A DNA stretch of 19,141 bases from Nitrospinota bacterium (lineage in GTDB: Bacteria > Nitrospinota > Nitrospinia > JACRGO01): assembly GCA_016212295.1 (NCBI GenBank), contig JACRGO010000018.1:1-19141 (forward strand), read 5' to 3'. Below the pieces are notes generated by a model. The model saw nothing but the letters and a program-made list of their open reading frames with translations. It searched no databases and had not been told where the DNA came from. The translations under genes were made by a program, and so were the position numbers. This document shows positions 1 to 6,853 of this stretch, piece after piece (position 1 is the first letter of the stretch; each line of letters starts with the position of its first letter).

Positions 1-30
1 CCTTATTCATTAATGCCCTCATCACTTATA

Positions 31-62
31 AATTCCCCTCTTGAGAGGGGTGGCCGAAGGCC
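31..62. repeat. Short REP-like double hairpin
   Basis: Two adjacent dyads are visible: CCCCTCT/AGAGGGG (35-41 with 44-50) and GGCC-GAA-GGCC (52-62). Such small GC-rich dyads in AT-richer intergenic DNA resemble dispersed palindromic elements found in many bacterial genomes. Only one copy of this exact sequence is in the window, so dispersal cannot be tested here. Confidence 0.5.
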
Positions 63-97
63 GGGGTGTGTCAGCGGGTTTTTTATACCAATCGCAT

Positions 98-125
98 GTT
101 TGCCCTTCTGGGCAAACTTTTTTTT
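98..125 (+). terminator. Intrinsic terminator reading rightward
   Basis: A perfect 8 bp stem, GTTTGCCC (98-105) with GGGCAAAC (110-117), has a 4 nt loop and is followed at once by eight T. The polarity is plus strand, so it would end a transcript entering from outside the left edge. It does not serve the minus-strand gene that stops at 235, because on that strand the T run lies before the stem. Confidence 0.75.
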
Positions 126-184
126 CAAGACAGCTTCTTAAATTCCCAAGTCTCTCTAAGCTAACGTTGCGGTAGAAAAGCATT

Positions 185-233
185 ACCTGTACCCTGATAA
201 CTGATAACTGATAACTGGAAACTGACAACTGCC
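185..233. repeat. Word tract (CTGATAA / CTGACAA type)
   Basis: A run of near-identical 7-9 nt words of the form CTGATAA, CTGGAAA and CTGACAA abuts the stop codon of the minus-strand gene at 235. It is the first of a dozen such tracts in the window. No inverted partner is visible for it here. Confidence 0.7.
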
Positions 234-234
234 T

Positions 235-1146
235 CTAAAATTTCTCCAAAACCATGTTCCTCTTCTGCATGTAGGCGTCCTTGGAAATGAGCTTCTCATC
301 CTTCAATATCTTCAAATATTCAAGCTCGGATTCAATCTCCAGCTTTTCTCCCGCGCTTTTCTGCATCAGTTCCCCGGCCTTGGCCCTGAACTCGTCCTCG
401 GTTAGCAATTTTTTGTGATACATGGCCGCCAACTTTTTCATTTTTTCCAATTTGTCCTTCCCGTCAATGGAGCCGCCTTTATCGCCCTTTCCGCCCGCTT
501 CCTGGACGATTTTGTTCTCGCCCTTCACCTCCGCTATATACTGGATCAGGGGGATTTGCACCCAGGTCAGGTCCTCATAATTCCCGCCGCCAAGAAGTCC
601 CTGCACGGACAAAAGCTTGGTGCCGGTCCCGTAATAATCCTGCATATAGCCCTTGGCAAGCATCCACATCGCCTTGGTACTGGACTGTCCTTGAACAAAT
701 GAAAATTTCCAGTTCATCGTCTCCTTCTGGACGAAGATATCGCAAATTGTGTCTCCCTTGGAGGTGTAGTTGGTGAATACCACTTTCTGTCCAGGCTTGG
801 CCTTCAAAAAAGCCTCTCTCAAATACTTTGCGGCTTGAGCCGCCGTTTTATCGGAATATATGGGAACACTATTTTCTTCCCATCCACCCATGGCCTTTCT
901 CTTGTTCCTGTAACTCAGGTTGCTCAACAGGCGGGAAAAGACCTCCTCCGGGATATCGTATGGATGCTGGTTGTCCTTGCCAGTGACCGATGATGGATAA
1001 TTTCCGCCCATTGAGGCCAAAATGACCTTGAAGGTTTTTTTGGATGGGGCTTCTTCGTCGCTCCCGGAACCAGAAAAGGAAGCAGTTGAAGATAAAAGCA
1101 GGAAGGCAATAATACAAATAAGAGTGAGGGGGTTTTTATGTTTCAT
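235..1146 (-). CDS. Secreted protein with two C-terminal SHOCT-like repeats
   Basis: 303 aa. The N-terminus is a classic signal peptide (basic MKHKNP, hydrophobic core, then a small-residue region near 22-27), so the protein is probably periplasmic or secreted; there is no lipobox cysteine. Residues ~38-225 match no family I recognise. Residues ~231-261 (KLEKMKKLAAMYHKKLLTED...) and ~272-303 (ELEYLKILKDEKLISKDAYM...) each have the SHOCT pattern: an amphipathic helix of LxxL type, a short turn with L-[IL]-[ST]-x-[DE], then a second helix. SHOCT modules usually act in oligomerisation or anchoring. The start is the ATG at 1146, with no clear Shine-Dalgarno sequence. It lies downstream of the duplicated coiled-coil genes on the same strand but ~400 bp away, so it may be read through from them. 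Function unknown. Confidence 0.8.
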   Translation of the reverse strand: MKHKNPLTLICIIAFLLLSSTASFSGSGSDEEAPSKKTFKVILASMGGNYPSSVTGKDNQHPYDIPEEVFSRLLSNLSYRNKRKAMGGWEENSVPIYSDKTAAQAAKYLREAFLKAKPGQKVVFTNYTSKGDTICDIFVQKETMNWKFSFVQGQSSTKAMWMLAKGYMQDYYGTGTKLLSVQGLLGGGNYEDLTWVQIPLIQYIAEVKGENKIVQEAGGKGDKGGSIDGKDKLEKMKKLAAMYHKKLLTEDEFRAKAGELMQKSAGEKLEIESELEYLKILKDEKLISKDAYMQKRNMVLEKF

Positions 1147-1234
1147 TTTACGTTGCGTTAGAAGTTTTAGGTATTAAGTATTTTAGCATTTTCCAGCCAT
1201 GATTCAAAAATTTGATATTTCATTTTCCGTCATC

Positions 1235-1319
1235 ATCTTTTCTTTCTCTGTGTTCTCTGTGCGAGTTTTCTTTGTGCGCTTTGTGGTAAAAAAAAAGAAA
1301 AAGAATTAACCGGATTGTA
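1235..1319. repeat. Partial copy of the ~200 bp hairpin/terminator module
   Basis: These 85 bp repeat the first part of the module that follows directly (CTTTCTCTGTGTTCTCTGTGC, then the CTTTGTGCGCTTTGTGGT word and an A-rich run to GAATTAACC), and then break off into the next full copy. Together with the next three copies this shows repeated local duplication. Confidence 0.75.
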
Positions 1320-1530
1320 ATCTTTTCTTTCTCTGCGTTCTCCGTGCGGGTTTTCTTTGTGCGCTTTGTGGTAAAGAAAAAAAAAGAAAAAAGAATTAAC
1401 CACAAAGGACGCAAAGAATTTTTCACAAAGGCCGCAAATAACCCACAACAAGGAAAAACAGGGCAGCCACGGGAGCTGCCCCTACATGGTTATATTCCAT
1501 TAAACAAAAAAAATCGGGCCGCTCTTTCGC
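1320..1530. repeat. Hairpin/terminator module, copy 1 (right terminator arm deleted)
   Basis: The order of parts is a CTTTCTCTGCGTTC tract, the CTTTGTGCGCTTTGTGG word, an A/G-rich run, the inverted word ACCACAAAGGACGCAAAG, a GGGCAGC/GCTGCCC hairpin (1461-1467 with 1475-1481), an A run, then ATCGGGCCGC. In copies 2 and 3 the last element pairs with a complementary arm to form a terminator. Here the sequence jumps from CTCTTTCG to CATGGCCG, so that arm is missing. It lies just downstream of the first coiled-coil gene, which therefore lacks the terminator its paralog has. Confidence 0.8.
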
Positions 1531-1544
1531 ATGGCCGCCCCTTA

Positions 1545-2072
1545 TCAAAACAACCCTACATTTCTTAAAACCTCGGCAAGCCGCGGCTCCTTTTTCGCGT
1601 ATTCCCTGAGCGCCTTTTCCAGCAGGTCCTCCCTCTCCTCCAATTCCCTGTTCTTTCTCGCCACCGGGGCAACCGCCGTTCTCCTGTCCCAGATAACGAA
1701 GCCAATAAGAGCGATTATCCCTCCCAAAACCACATAAGTAAGATTATTCATATCGGTAATTCTCTGCCCCATATCAGCGAACCTCTGGTCAAATTTCCGG
1801 TCCATATCGGTCAACCTCTGATCCATGGAAGTGAACCTCTGGTCCATGGAGGCGAACCTCTGATCCACGCCCTTAAAACCCTCTTCCATCCTGGTCTCAA
1901 GCCGGATCAACCTTTCCCTGTTTTCCAGGACCTGCGCCTCAATTTTGTCCAGCTTTTCCAGCTTTAAATCCATCCGGTCCAATCTTTTCTCAATCGGCTC
2001 CCCGGCATAGCAATGTGTGGAAACAAGGAGGAAGAAAAATAAACATGATAAAGCTGTTATCCTAAACCGCAT
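1545..2072 (-). CDS. Coiled-coil single-pass membrane protein, paralog A
   Basis: 175 aa. A signal-peptide-like N-terminus (1-23) precedes a charged coiled-coil region (~25-110) with heptad spacing, then a membrane helix at ~111-128 (LTYVVLGGIIALIGFVIW), a basic flank and a second helical tail rich in E, R and K. Within ~67-108 the 7-residue unit (M-D-Q-R-F/L-x-x) repeats several times (MDQRFTS, MDQRLTD), which at DNA level is a 21 bp minisatellite. It is nearly identical to the gene at 2457-2930 but 18 residues longer, the difference lying entirely in those repeats. The start at 2072 has GGGACA a few bases upstream. I know no specific function; a tethering or envelope-spanning role is a guess from the topology. 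Confidence 0.82.
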   Translation of the reverse strand: MRFRITALSCLFFFLLVSTHCYAGEPIEKRLDRMDLKLEKLDKIEAQVLENRERLIRLETRMEEGFKGVDQRFASMDQRFTSMDQRLTDMDRKFDQRFADMGQRITDMNNLTYVVLGGIIALIGFVIWDRRTAVAPVARKNRELEEREDLLEKALREYAKKEPRLAEVLRNVGLF

Positions 2073-2196
2073 ATCATTGTCCCTTTATTTTTTTATAAAA
2101 AAGTATAGGCCACAATTTCATTTCAAATTTATTTTATAACAGTCCAAGGCGTAAGGAAAGGGAATATGTAGAATCGATAGGACATCGGGTCATGTC

Positions 2197-2408
2197 ATCT
2201 TTTCTTTCTCTGTGTTCTCCGTGCGGCTTTTCTTTGCGCTCTTTGTGATAAAAAAAAAGAATTAACCACAAAGGGCGCAAAGATTTTTTCACAAAGGTCA
2301 CAAATAATCCACAACAAGAAAAAACAGGGCAGCCACGGGAGCTGCCCCTGCGTGGTTATATTCCATTAAACAAAAAAAAAATCGGGCCGCTCTTTCGGGC
2401 GGCCCGAT
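2197..2408. repeat. Hairpin/terminator module, copy 2
   Basis: This is the intact form. The word at 2232-2249 pairs with 2265-2282 (16 of 18 positions complementary) across an A-rich loop. Then come the GGGCAGC/GCTGCCC hairpin (2327-2333 with 2341-2347) and the terminator stem at 2381-2408. It sits between the two coiled-coil genes. Confidence 0.85.
2372..2408 (-). terminator. Terminator of coiled-coil paralog B
   Basis: A 10 bp perfect stem, ATCGGGCCGC (2381-2390) with GCGGCCCGAT (2399-2408), has an 8 nt loop. Read on the minus strand it is followed by a run of T (the A run at 2372-2380). It lies ~50 bp downstream of the stop codon at 2457. Confidence 0.85.
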
Positions 2409-2456
2409 CTATACGTTCGTTCGAGGCGGCGGCGTTCTTTCACATGGCCGCCCTTA

Positions 2457-2930
2457 TCAAAACAACCCTGCATTTCTTAGAACCTCGGCAAGTTTCGGCT
2501 CCTTTTTCGCGTATTCCCTGAGCGCCTTCTCCAGCAAGTCCTCCCTCTCCTCCAATTCCCTGTTCTTTCTCGCCACCGGGGCAACCGCTGTTCTCCTGTC
2601 CCAGATAACAAACCCAATAAGAGCTATTATCCCTCCCAAAACCACATAAGTAAGATTATTCATATCGGTAATTCTCTGGTTCATATCGGAAAACCTCATA
2701 TCCATGGAAGCAAACCTCATATCCACCCCCTTAAACCCTTCTTCCATCCTGGCTTCAAGCCTTATAAGCCTTTCCCTGTTTTCCAGGACCTGCGTCTCAA
2801 TTTTGTCCAGCTTTTCCAGCTTTAAATCCATCCGGTCCAATCTTTTTTCAATAGGCTCTTCGGCATAGCCATGTATGGAAACAAGGAGGAAGAAAAATAA
2901 ACATGATAAAGCTGTTATCCTAAACCGCAT
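2457..2930 (-). CDS. Coiled-coil single-pass membrane protein, paralog B
   Basis: 157 aa, with the same architecture as its tandem copy at 1545-2072: signal-like N-terminus, coiled coil (~25-90), membrane helix at ~93-110, and charged helical tail ending in AEVLRNAGLF. Outside the repeat length difference there are only a handful of substitutions (for example STHCYAGEP versus SIHGYAEEP, LET versus LEA). The heptad block is shorter here (MRFASMDMRFSDMNQRITDM). It has its own intact terminator at 2372-2408. The upstream ~120 bp is shared with paralog A, so the two probably share regulation. Function unknown. Confidence 0.82.
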   Translation of the reverse strand: MRFRITALSCLFFFLLVSIHGYAEEPIEKRLDRMDLKLEKLDKIETQVLENRERLIRLEARMEEGFKGVDMRFASMDMRFSDMNQRITDMNNLTYVVLGGIIALIGFVIWDRRTAVAPVARKNRELEEREDLLEKALREYAKKEPKLAEVLRNAGLF

Positions 2931-3054
2931 ATCATTGTCCCTTTATTTTTTTATAAAAAAGTATAGGCCACAATTTCATTTCATATTTATTTTATAACAG
3001 TCCAAGGCGTAAGGAAAGGGAATATGTAGAATCGATAGGACATCGGGTCATGTC

Positions 3055-3248
3055 ATCTTTTCTTTCTCTGTGTTCTCTGTGCGGCTTTTCTTTGCGCGCT
3101 TTGTGGTAAAAAAAAAGAAAAAGAATTAACCACAAAGGGCGCAAATAATCCACAACAAGGAAAAACAGGGCAGCCACGGGAGCTGCCCCTGCGTGGTTAT
3201 ATTCCATTAAACAAAAAAAAATCGGGCCGCCCTTTCGGACGGCCCGAT
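3055..3248. repeat. Hairpin/terminator module, copy 3
   Basis: The word at 3091-3107 is complementary to 3129-3145 at 16 of 17 positions. The GGGCAGC/GCTGCCC hairpin is at 3168-3174 with 3182-3188. This copy lacks ~24 bp present in copy 2 between two CAAA-ending words, another short-homology deletion. It ends the transcript of the porin gene rather than a coiled-coil gene. Confidence 0.85.
3213..3248 (-). terminator. Terminator of the mono-heme porin gene
   Basis: On the minus strand the stem runs 3248-3237 against 3232-3221: twelve pairs including one G-T, closed by a GAAA tetraloop, then a T run (A run at 3213-3220). It lies 27 bp past the stop codon. Confidence 0.85.
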
Positions 3249-3274
3249 TCATGATTTAAACGCTGCTTCTGTTC

Positions 3275-4588
3275 TTAGAAAGCGAAGAACAACATGACAG
3301 TGCCTTGTGTATCCTGCCTTATCTGGTTTCTGGCCATGCCGCAATTGTTTTCAGCGGCGCAGGTGTCGCTGCCCACAGTCCAAGAAATTTCCGGCCTGAG
3401 GGAGACGTTCTCACGAATGTTCCAGTAAGCGCCCAGGCTGACTACATCCGCGCCTTTCCTCTGCCAACCATCATCACCTCGAACAGAGCCGGTCGCCCTC
3501 GCTGAGGTATAGAGATAGTTGAACTTGGTGATCAGGCGGTCATTCAGGAAACCAAGGTCAAAGCCGATCTGGTACCTGTGATAGTCCTGCCCGCCAATGT
3601 CAAAATGATTCCTGGCGGAGGGATTATCGGTGTCATACAGAAAATTTCCATCGACTTCCAAAGTAATGCCTTCGGTGACGTTGCCCTGGATCTGGAAGTC
3701 CGCGCCGTTGGCCTGCAGGCTTACATCCGTGCGGTCGTTACCGGCGGAAGACCCGCCGAAAGAGGAACCGCCGTATTGTCCGTACACGCCGACCATCCAG
3801 TCAAAGCCCAGGACCTGTGGAGGAGTGATGGCGAAGCGGTAGGTGCCGCCCACGTCCGATCCAAAGTCCACCCCCCCAGGTAGTCCGGGGGCGGCAAAAC
3901 CAAGGGCGGCGAAAAACCACTCATGAGTGGCATACCACGTCATGCCCTGATAATCGCCCGCTATCGGGCCGACAGCAGCCATGGTCTCCCTCCTGTTTTC
4001 CCAACCTTTCAGGCCCTGCTGAACGCCGGTATTGAAGAGCTCCTTGCCCCAGAAAACGCCTTGCGCGTCCGTGGACCAGATGGTCATGCCGACATGTGTA
4101 TGAAGGCTTTCCAGGTCGTGCCCGAAAACGAGGGTCCCATTCGCCCAACTCAGTCCGTCCACCCCGACCGCAGTGGTCATTTCAATAGCGGCGCCGATAT
4201 GTTCGGCCACCCGTCCGCCAAAAAAGAGTGCGCCTTCATCGGGAACCTGGAATTCACCTCGCGTAGATCCCGTAGCCTGGGGTGAGGAATCCCTGGCAAC
4301 CTTTTTCATATACCTGATCTTTTCGACCCAGGACAGATTCAGGTTCGCAGGGAGGCTTGTGCCCCAATCGCCTTCGATGGTGTCAACCGCTACGTCCGTG
4401 TAGCCATTGGACTTGAAGGCCCGCCCGAAGGCATTCAACTTAGGAAAATGCTGGAAGTGGCAGCTTTTGCAAGGCATCTTCATCTGCCTGGCGAAGGCGG
4501 GAACCGCCTCAGCTTTATCCGCTCCGAAAAACAGCCCGGCCGAAACGGCCATGGCCAATGCTATTACTGCTGAAAGCACTTTTTTCAT
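3275..4588 (-). CDS. Mono-heme outer-membrane beta-barrel (porin-like) protein
   Basis: 437 aa. A signal peptide (1-28, ending AEA) is followed by one c-type heme site, CKSCH at 40-44, in the context FARQMKMPCKSCHFQHFPKL and then LNAFGRAFKSNGY. That N-terminal pattern is shared by a group of outer-membrane cytochrome-porin proteins in respiratory bacteria. The rest is rich in Gly and aromatic residues with alternating strands (for example YRYQIGFDLGFLNDRLITKF), and the last residues GTVMLFFAF end in Phe, the usual barrel-insertion signal. A Shine-Dalgarno GAAAGGGG lies ~9 bases upstream of the ATG at 4588. Its own promoter (4910-4938) and terminator (3213-3248) make it monocistronic. A role in moving electrons or small substrates across the outer membrane is inferred from the heme-plus-barrel combination and from the cytochrome genes upstream. 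Confidence 0.8.
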   Translation of the reverse strand: MKKVLSAVIALAMAVSAGLFFGADKAEAVPAFARQMKMPCKSCHFQHFPKLNAFGRAFKSNGYTDVAVDTIEGDWGTSLPANLNLSWVEKIRYMKKVARDSSPQATGSTRGEFQVPDEGALFFGGRVAEHIGAAIEMTTAVGVDGLSWANGTLVFGHDLESLHTHVGMTIWSTDAQGVFWGKELFNTGVQQGLKGWENRRETMAAVGPIAGDYQGMTWYATHEWFFAALGFAAPGLPGGVDFGSDVGGTYRFAITPPQVLGFDWMVGVYGQYGGSSFGGSSAGNDRTDVSLQANGADFQIQGNVTEGITLEVDGNFLYDTDNPSARNHFDIGGQDYHRYQIGFDLGFLNDRLITKFNYLYTSARATGSVRGDDGWQRKGADVVSLGAYWNIRENVSLRPEISWTVGSDTCAAENNCGMARNQIRQDTQGTVMLFFAF

Positions 4589-4655
4589 TTATCTATACCC
4601 CTTTCAAAATTATGCGAAAATATTATTCCCCATTACATTAATAAATAACTTTTGT

Positions 4656-4700
4656 ACGGGCAACTGTACGGGCACGATGCTTCGTGCCCCTACGCGCCCC
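4656..4700. repeat. REP-like hairpin in the porin leader
   Basis: GGGCACGA (4670-4677) pairs with TCGTGCCC (4682-4689) across a TGCT loop, within short GTACGGGC and CGCCCCTAC repeats. It falls in the 5' leader of the porin mRNA. It looks like a dispersed palindromic repeat rather than a recognisable riboswitch. Confidence 0.6.
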
Positions 4701-4764
4701 TACTTTTTAAGGCAAGGTAGCGGAAGCAAAACTCGCTGGTTGCTTCTCTTTCCTGGTCACCTCC

Positions 4765-4779
4765 TTTCACTTAGTGAAA
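4765..4779. promoter_or_regulatory. 15 bp palindrome, possible operator
   Basis: TTTCACT-T-AGTGAAA is a perfect 7 bp inverted repeat around one base, of the size bound by many dimeric repressors. It lies inside the porin leader rather than at the promoter. On the minus strand it runs directly into AAAGGAGGTGA, which is fully complementary to the usual 16S rRNA 3' end, yet no good start codon follows within normal spacing. Confidence 0.35.
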
Positions 4780-4805
4780 TTTTGTCAAAACCCGCTTAAT
4801 ATAAT

Positions 4806-4842
4806 AACTGTTCACGGTAAACCGAGAACTGTAAACGGCCAC
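4806..4842. repeat. Word tract (ACTGTTCACGG / ACTGTAAACGG type)
   Basis: A short run of related 10-11 nt words (AACTGTTCACGGT, AACCGAG, AACTGTAAACGG) in the porin leader. It is a degenerate member of the tract class, with no clear inverted partner nearby. Confidence 0.5.
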
Positions 4843-4909
4843 CTTTTTCTTGCCGTGTCCTCCCGCCCATGGAAATAGCTAAAACCCTTTGAGAGGGAAA
4901 AGTTGTTCT

Positions 4910-4938
4910 ATTAAACAAAATTTTTCTCCAAATGTCAA
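4910..4938 (-). promoter_or_regulatory. Sigma-70-type promoter of the porin gene
   Basis: On the minus strand TTGACA (4938-4933) is followed by a 17 nt spacer and TTTAAT (4915-4910), a perfect -35 and a five-of-six -10 at optimal spacing in AT-rich DNA. Transcription would start near 4903, giving a leader of about 315 nt before the porin ATG at 4588. Confidence 0.7.
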
Positions 4939-4970
4939 GTAAAAAAAATAAAAATTTTAAAAGATAGGGC

Positions 4971-5053
4971 GCAGTTGTCAGGGGGCAGGGGGCGGGATAA
5001 TTTTGAAATAAAGCCGTATATTGCCGGATAACCGCACCCTGACAACTGCATCC
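4971..5053. repeat. Left word tract beside intact four-helix-bundle gene
   Basis: GCAGTTGTCAGGG (4971-4983) is the exact reverse complement of CCCTGACAACTGC (5037-5049), a 13 bp dyad with a 53 bp spacer. In addition, 4979-4989 is an exact 11 bp inverted match to 5423-5433 on the other side of the four-helix-bundle ORF, so that ORF is bracketed by inverted words. Confidence 0.75.
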
Positions 5054-5059
5054 TACGAG

Positions 5060-5422
5060 CTAATTTTGCTTTTTTTCTATCATATTTTCTTTTGCTTTAA
5101 TAAGCCCCACAAGCATGGCTGATATTTCCCTGGTTTCCTTTATCCACTGCTTGCCTGTTTCTTCCGGAATATAGCCTATATCCATTCCAATATAAATTTG
5201 GGTGCGCAATTCACCGCAAGATCCCTTAGCGTATTGCAAAAACTTGATGCAATCTTTTTCTGATCCTCTTTCCATCCCCTCAGCTATATTGCTTGATATT
5301 GACAAACCTGATCGAGTAATTTGATCTTTAAATCCAAAATCCCTAAGAGAGACTAATTCCTTGTAAATATTCGCGCTCAATCGCGCCGCCTTTTTCCATA
5401 CATCCAAGTCCTCAAATTTCAT
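5060..5422 (-). CDS. Four-helix bundle protein (23S rRNA intervening-sequence / S23 family)
   Basis: 120 aa, full length for the family. It has the family hallmarks MKFEDLDVWKKA near the N-terminus, SISSNIAEGMERGSEKD in the middle (the conserved SSNIAEG turn) and a C-terminal helix LVGLIKAKENMIEKK. Four amphipathic helices are predicted by eye. Family members are encoded in 23S rRNA intervening sequences, as Avd accessory proteins of diversity-generating retroelements, and as stand-alone genes of unknown function; no rRNA or reverse transcriptase gene is present here. The ATG at 5422 touches the right-hand word tract and its Shine-Dalgarno-like GGGGGCAGG is part of that tract. It lies 31 bp downstream of the nonaheme cytochrome and could be co-transcribed with it. 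Confidence 0.88.
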   Translation of the reverse strand: MKFEDLDVWKKAARLSANIYKELVSLRDFGFKDQITRSGLSISSNIAEGMERGSEKDCIKFLQYAKGSCGELRTQIYIGMDIGYIPEETGKQWIKETREISAMLVGLIKAKENMIEKKQN

Positions 5423-5540
5423 CCTGCCCCCTGCACCCTGATACCTGCCCCCTTATTCCTGTCCTCCGCTGTCCCCCGCCCTCTGCCTTCTGTCCTCCGT
5501 CTTCTGTCCTCTGTCCTCCGCCCTCCGGCCTCTGCTGCCT
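5423..5540. repeat. Word tract (CTGCCCCC then TGTCCTCCG words) running into a coding region
   Basis: It begins with CCTGCCCCCTG-type words, then passes into TGTCCTCCG, TCTGTCCTC and CCGCCCTCC words. The part from 5453 on encodes the last ~30 residues of the nonaheme cytochrome. Confidence 0.75.
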
Positions 5541-6853
5541 TCCGTCCTCTTTCTTCTAAGCGCTTCCTTTCGTATGCTCTTCCGTTTTTCGTTCAGCGCC
5601 CAGATAAACAAGAGCAAAAACACCCAGGTGAAGATCAACCCGATGTTGCGGATTTTAAGCTCCTTGAATATTGCCTCGATTTCCTCATGCACCTTTTTGG
5701 CCGCGCCGGTGATTTCCTCTGTCCTCTTCTCTAACAAGGGTATATGCATGGTATGGGTCATGGCCACGGTTTTGACAAGCTTGGTATTGGCGTCATCCAG
5801 CTTGTCCCCTAAATTGGAAATCTCGAACCCGGTCCCGCCTTTCTTTTTCAACTCCGCGACCGCGTCCCTGGCCTTCCGGACGGACGCGTCCGCGGTTTCC
5901 AGCATACCTTTAAGCCTTACCCCTTCCTTGAACGCGGGGGAATCCGGGGGATGGCAGCTCCGGCAATCATCAGGCCCGTCTCCGGTGAATTTTTCAACGC
6001 CGGGGAATGGGATATTGTGTTTTCCATGGCAATTAACGCACCTGGGCTTTCCGGTTTCCTCCATTGCCAGGGAATGCTTGCTCTTTGAAAAAAATTCCGC
6101 TGTTACCGAATGGCAATTGCCGCATACCTCAGTCACGTCCTTTGCCCCTGGCGGGGCTGCCCCGTGCCCGCTGTGGCAATCGGCGCAGGTGGGGACCCTG
6201 GGGTCCTCTTTCTCAACCAGCAATTTCCCGTGGTAGCTTTGGAGATAGCCGTCGTATTGGTCAGTGGGGACTTTATACTCAGCCATGTATGCCTTGTCCG
6301 AGTGGCATTTGGAGCAGGTCTTTATAATATTGGGCCGGTGCACGGGGGAGCGTGGGTCCTTCCTGGAAAAAACCGCGTGGGTCCCGTGGCAGTCCACGCA
6401 AGTGGGGACCTTTTTGTCTCTTTCCCCGGCAAGGCGCTTGCCGTGTATGCTTTCCTGGTAATAGGAATACTGGTCGGTCCTAAGATTGTAAACCCGCATC
6501 TTTTTTGAGTCGGCGTGGCATCTGGCGCAAAGGGCGGGTATGTCCTCCTTTTTCGGCTTGCCGGTGAACCCGGCCTTTGCTTCCATTGCCGCGTCGTATG
6601 AGGAGGGGTCGCCGCCATGGCAGTCCTTGCAGGACACGCCTGCCTTTTTGTGGACGCTCAGTTCCCAGTCCGCCGCCGGTTTTTTCAGGCGCTCGTCGTC
6701 AGAAGACTGGTGGCACTCGGCGCAGGTGTTTTCTTCCGTGGCCGTATCCGGCTGGTCCTGGGCAAGGGAGGCGGCGGGGAAAAATGAAAAAGAAAGGAAG
6801 ATAAAAAAGAAAAGAAAGGGAACATAAAAAATTGAACGTCCAACATCGAACAT
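5453..6853 (-). CDS. Membrane-anchored nonaheme c-type cytochrome
   Basis: 466 aa from the chosen ATG at 6853. Nine CxxCH sites occur in order: CAECH, CKDCH, CARCH, CVDCH, CSKCH, CADCH, CGNCH, CVNCH, CRSCH. After a heme-free helical region a membrane helix (IGLIFTWVFLLLFIWAL) anchors the C-terminus. The N-terminal hydrophobic segment before SLAQ is the signal peptide. The reading frame stays open to an ATG at 7039, but that extension only translates the word tract (repeated FDVRRSM, FKVQGS) and the tail of the neighbouring gene, so I chose the last ATG before the signal sequence. It still lies within the tract and has no Shine-Dalgarno. After the membrane helix and a short basic stretch the last ~30 residues (RRAEDRGQKTEDRR) are also translated tract. 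It is placed after the Rieske/b genes as a likely electron acceptor. Confidence 0.85.
   Translation of the reverse strand: MFDVGRSIFYVPFLFFFIFLSFSFFPAASLAQDQPDTATEENTCAECHQSSDDERLKKPAADWELSVHKKAGVSCKDCHGGDPSSYDAAMEAKAGFTGKPKKEDIPALCARCHADSKKMRVYNLRTDQYSYYQESIHGKRLAGERDKKVPTCVDCHGTHAVFSRKDPRSPVHRPNIIKTCSKCHSDKAYMAEYKVPTDQYDGYLQSYHGKLLVEKEDPRVPTCADCHSGHGAAPPGAKDVTEVCGNCHSVTAEFFSKSKHSLAMEETGKPRCVNCHGKHNIPFPGVEKFTGDGPDDCRSCHPPDSPAFKEGVRLKGMLETADASVRKARDAVAELKKKGGTGFEISNLGDKLDDANTKLVKTVAMTHTMHIPLLEKRTEEITGAAKKVHEEIEAIFKELKIRNIGLIFTWVFLLLFIWALNEKRKSIRKEALRRKRTEGSRGRRAEDRGQKTEDRRQRAGDSGGQE

Larger units (their letters stand above)
1320..3054. repeat. Tandem duplication, two units of about 860-880 bp
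   Basis: Unit 1 spans ~1320-2196 and unit 2 ~2197-3054. Each holds a hairpin/terminator module, a coiled-coil gene and the ~120 bp upstream of that gene. The upstream segments are almost base-for-base identical (2073-2196 versus 2931-3054). A third module follows at 3055. Known differences are a 45 bp deletion in the unit 1 terminator and 54 extra bp in gene A. Unequal recombination between flanking modules would create exactly this arrangement. Confidence 0.9.

Noticed and set aside
22-228. 68-residue minus-strand open frame at the left edge
   Set aside because: It translates a terminator hairpin and a word tract and shows no protein-like features.
415-702. Plus-strand open frames within the minus-strand genes (for example 415-702, 5574-6236, 11236-12024)
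   Set aside because: They are antisense shadows of well-supported genes and have no signal sequence, motif or ribosome site of their own.
1220-1568. Open frames reading HKAHKENSHREHRE-type peptides
   Set aside because: They are translations of the repeated CTTTCTCTGTG module in several frames, a common source of false hypothetical proteins.
4700-4905. Known riboswitch (c-di-GMP or cobalamin type) in the porin leader
   Set aside because: The conserved core sequences of those classes were looked for by eye on the minus strand and not found.
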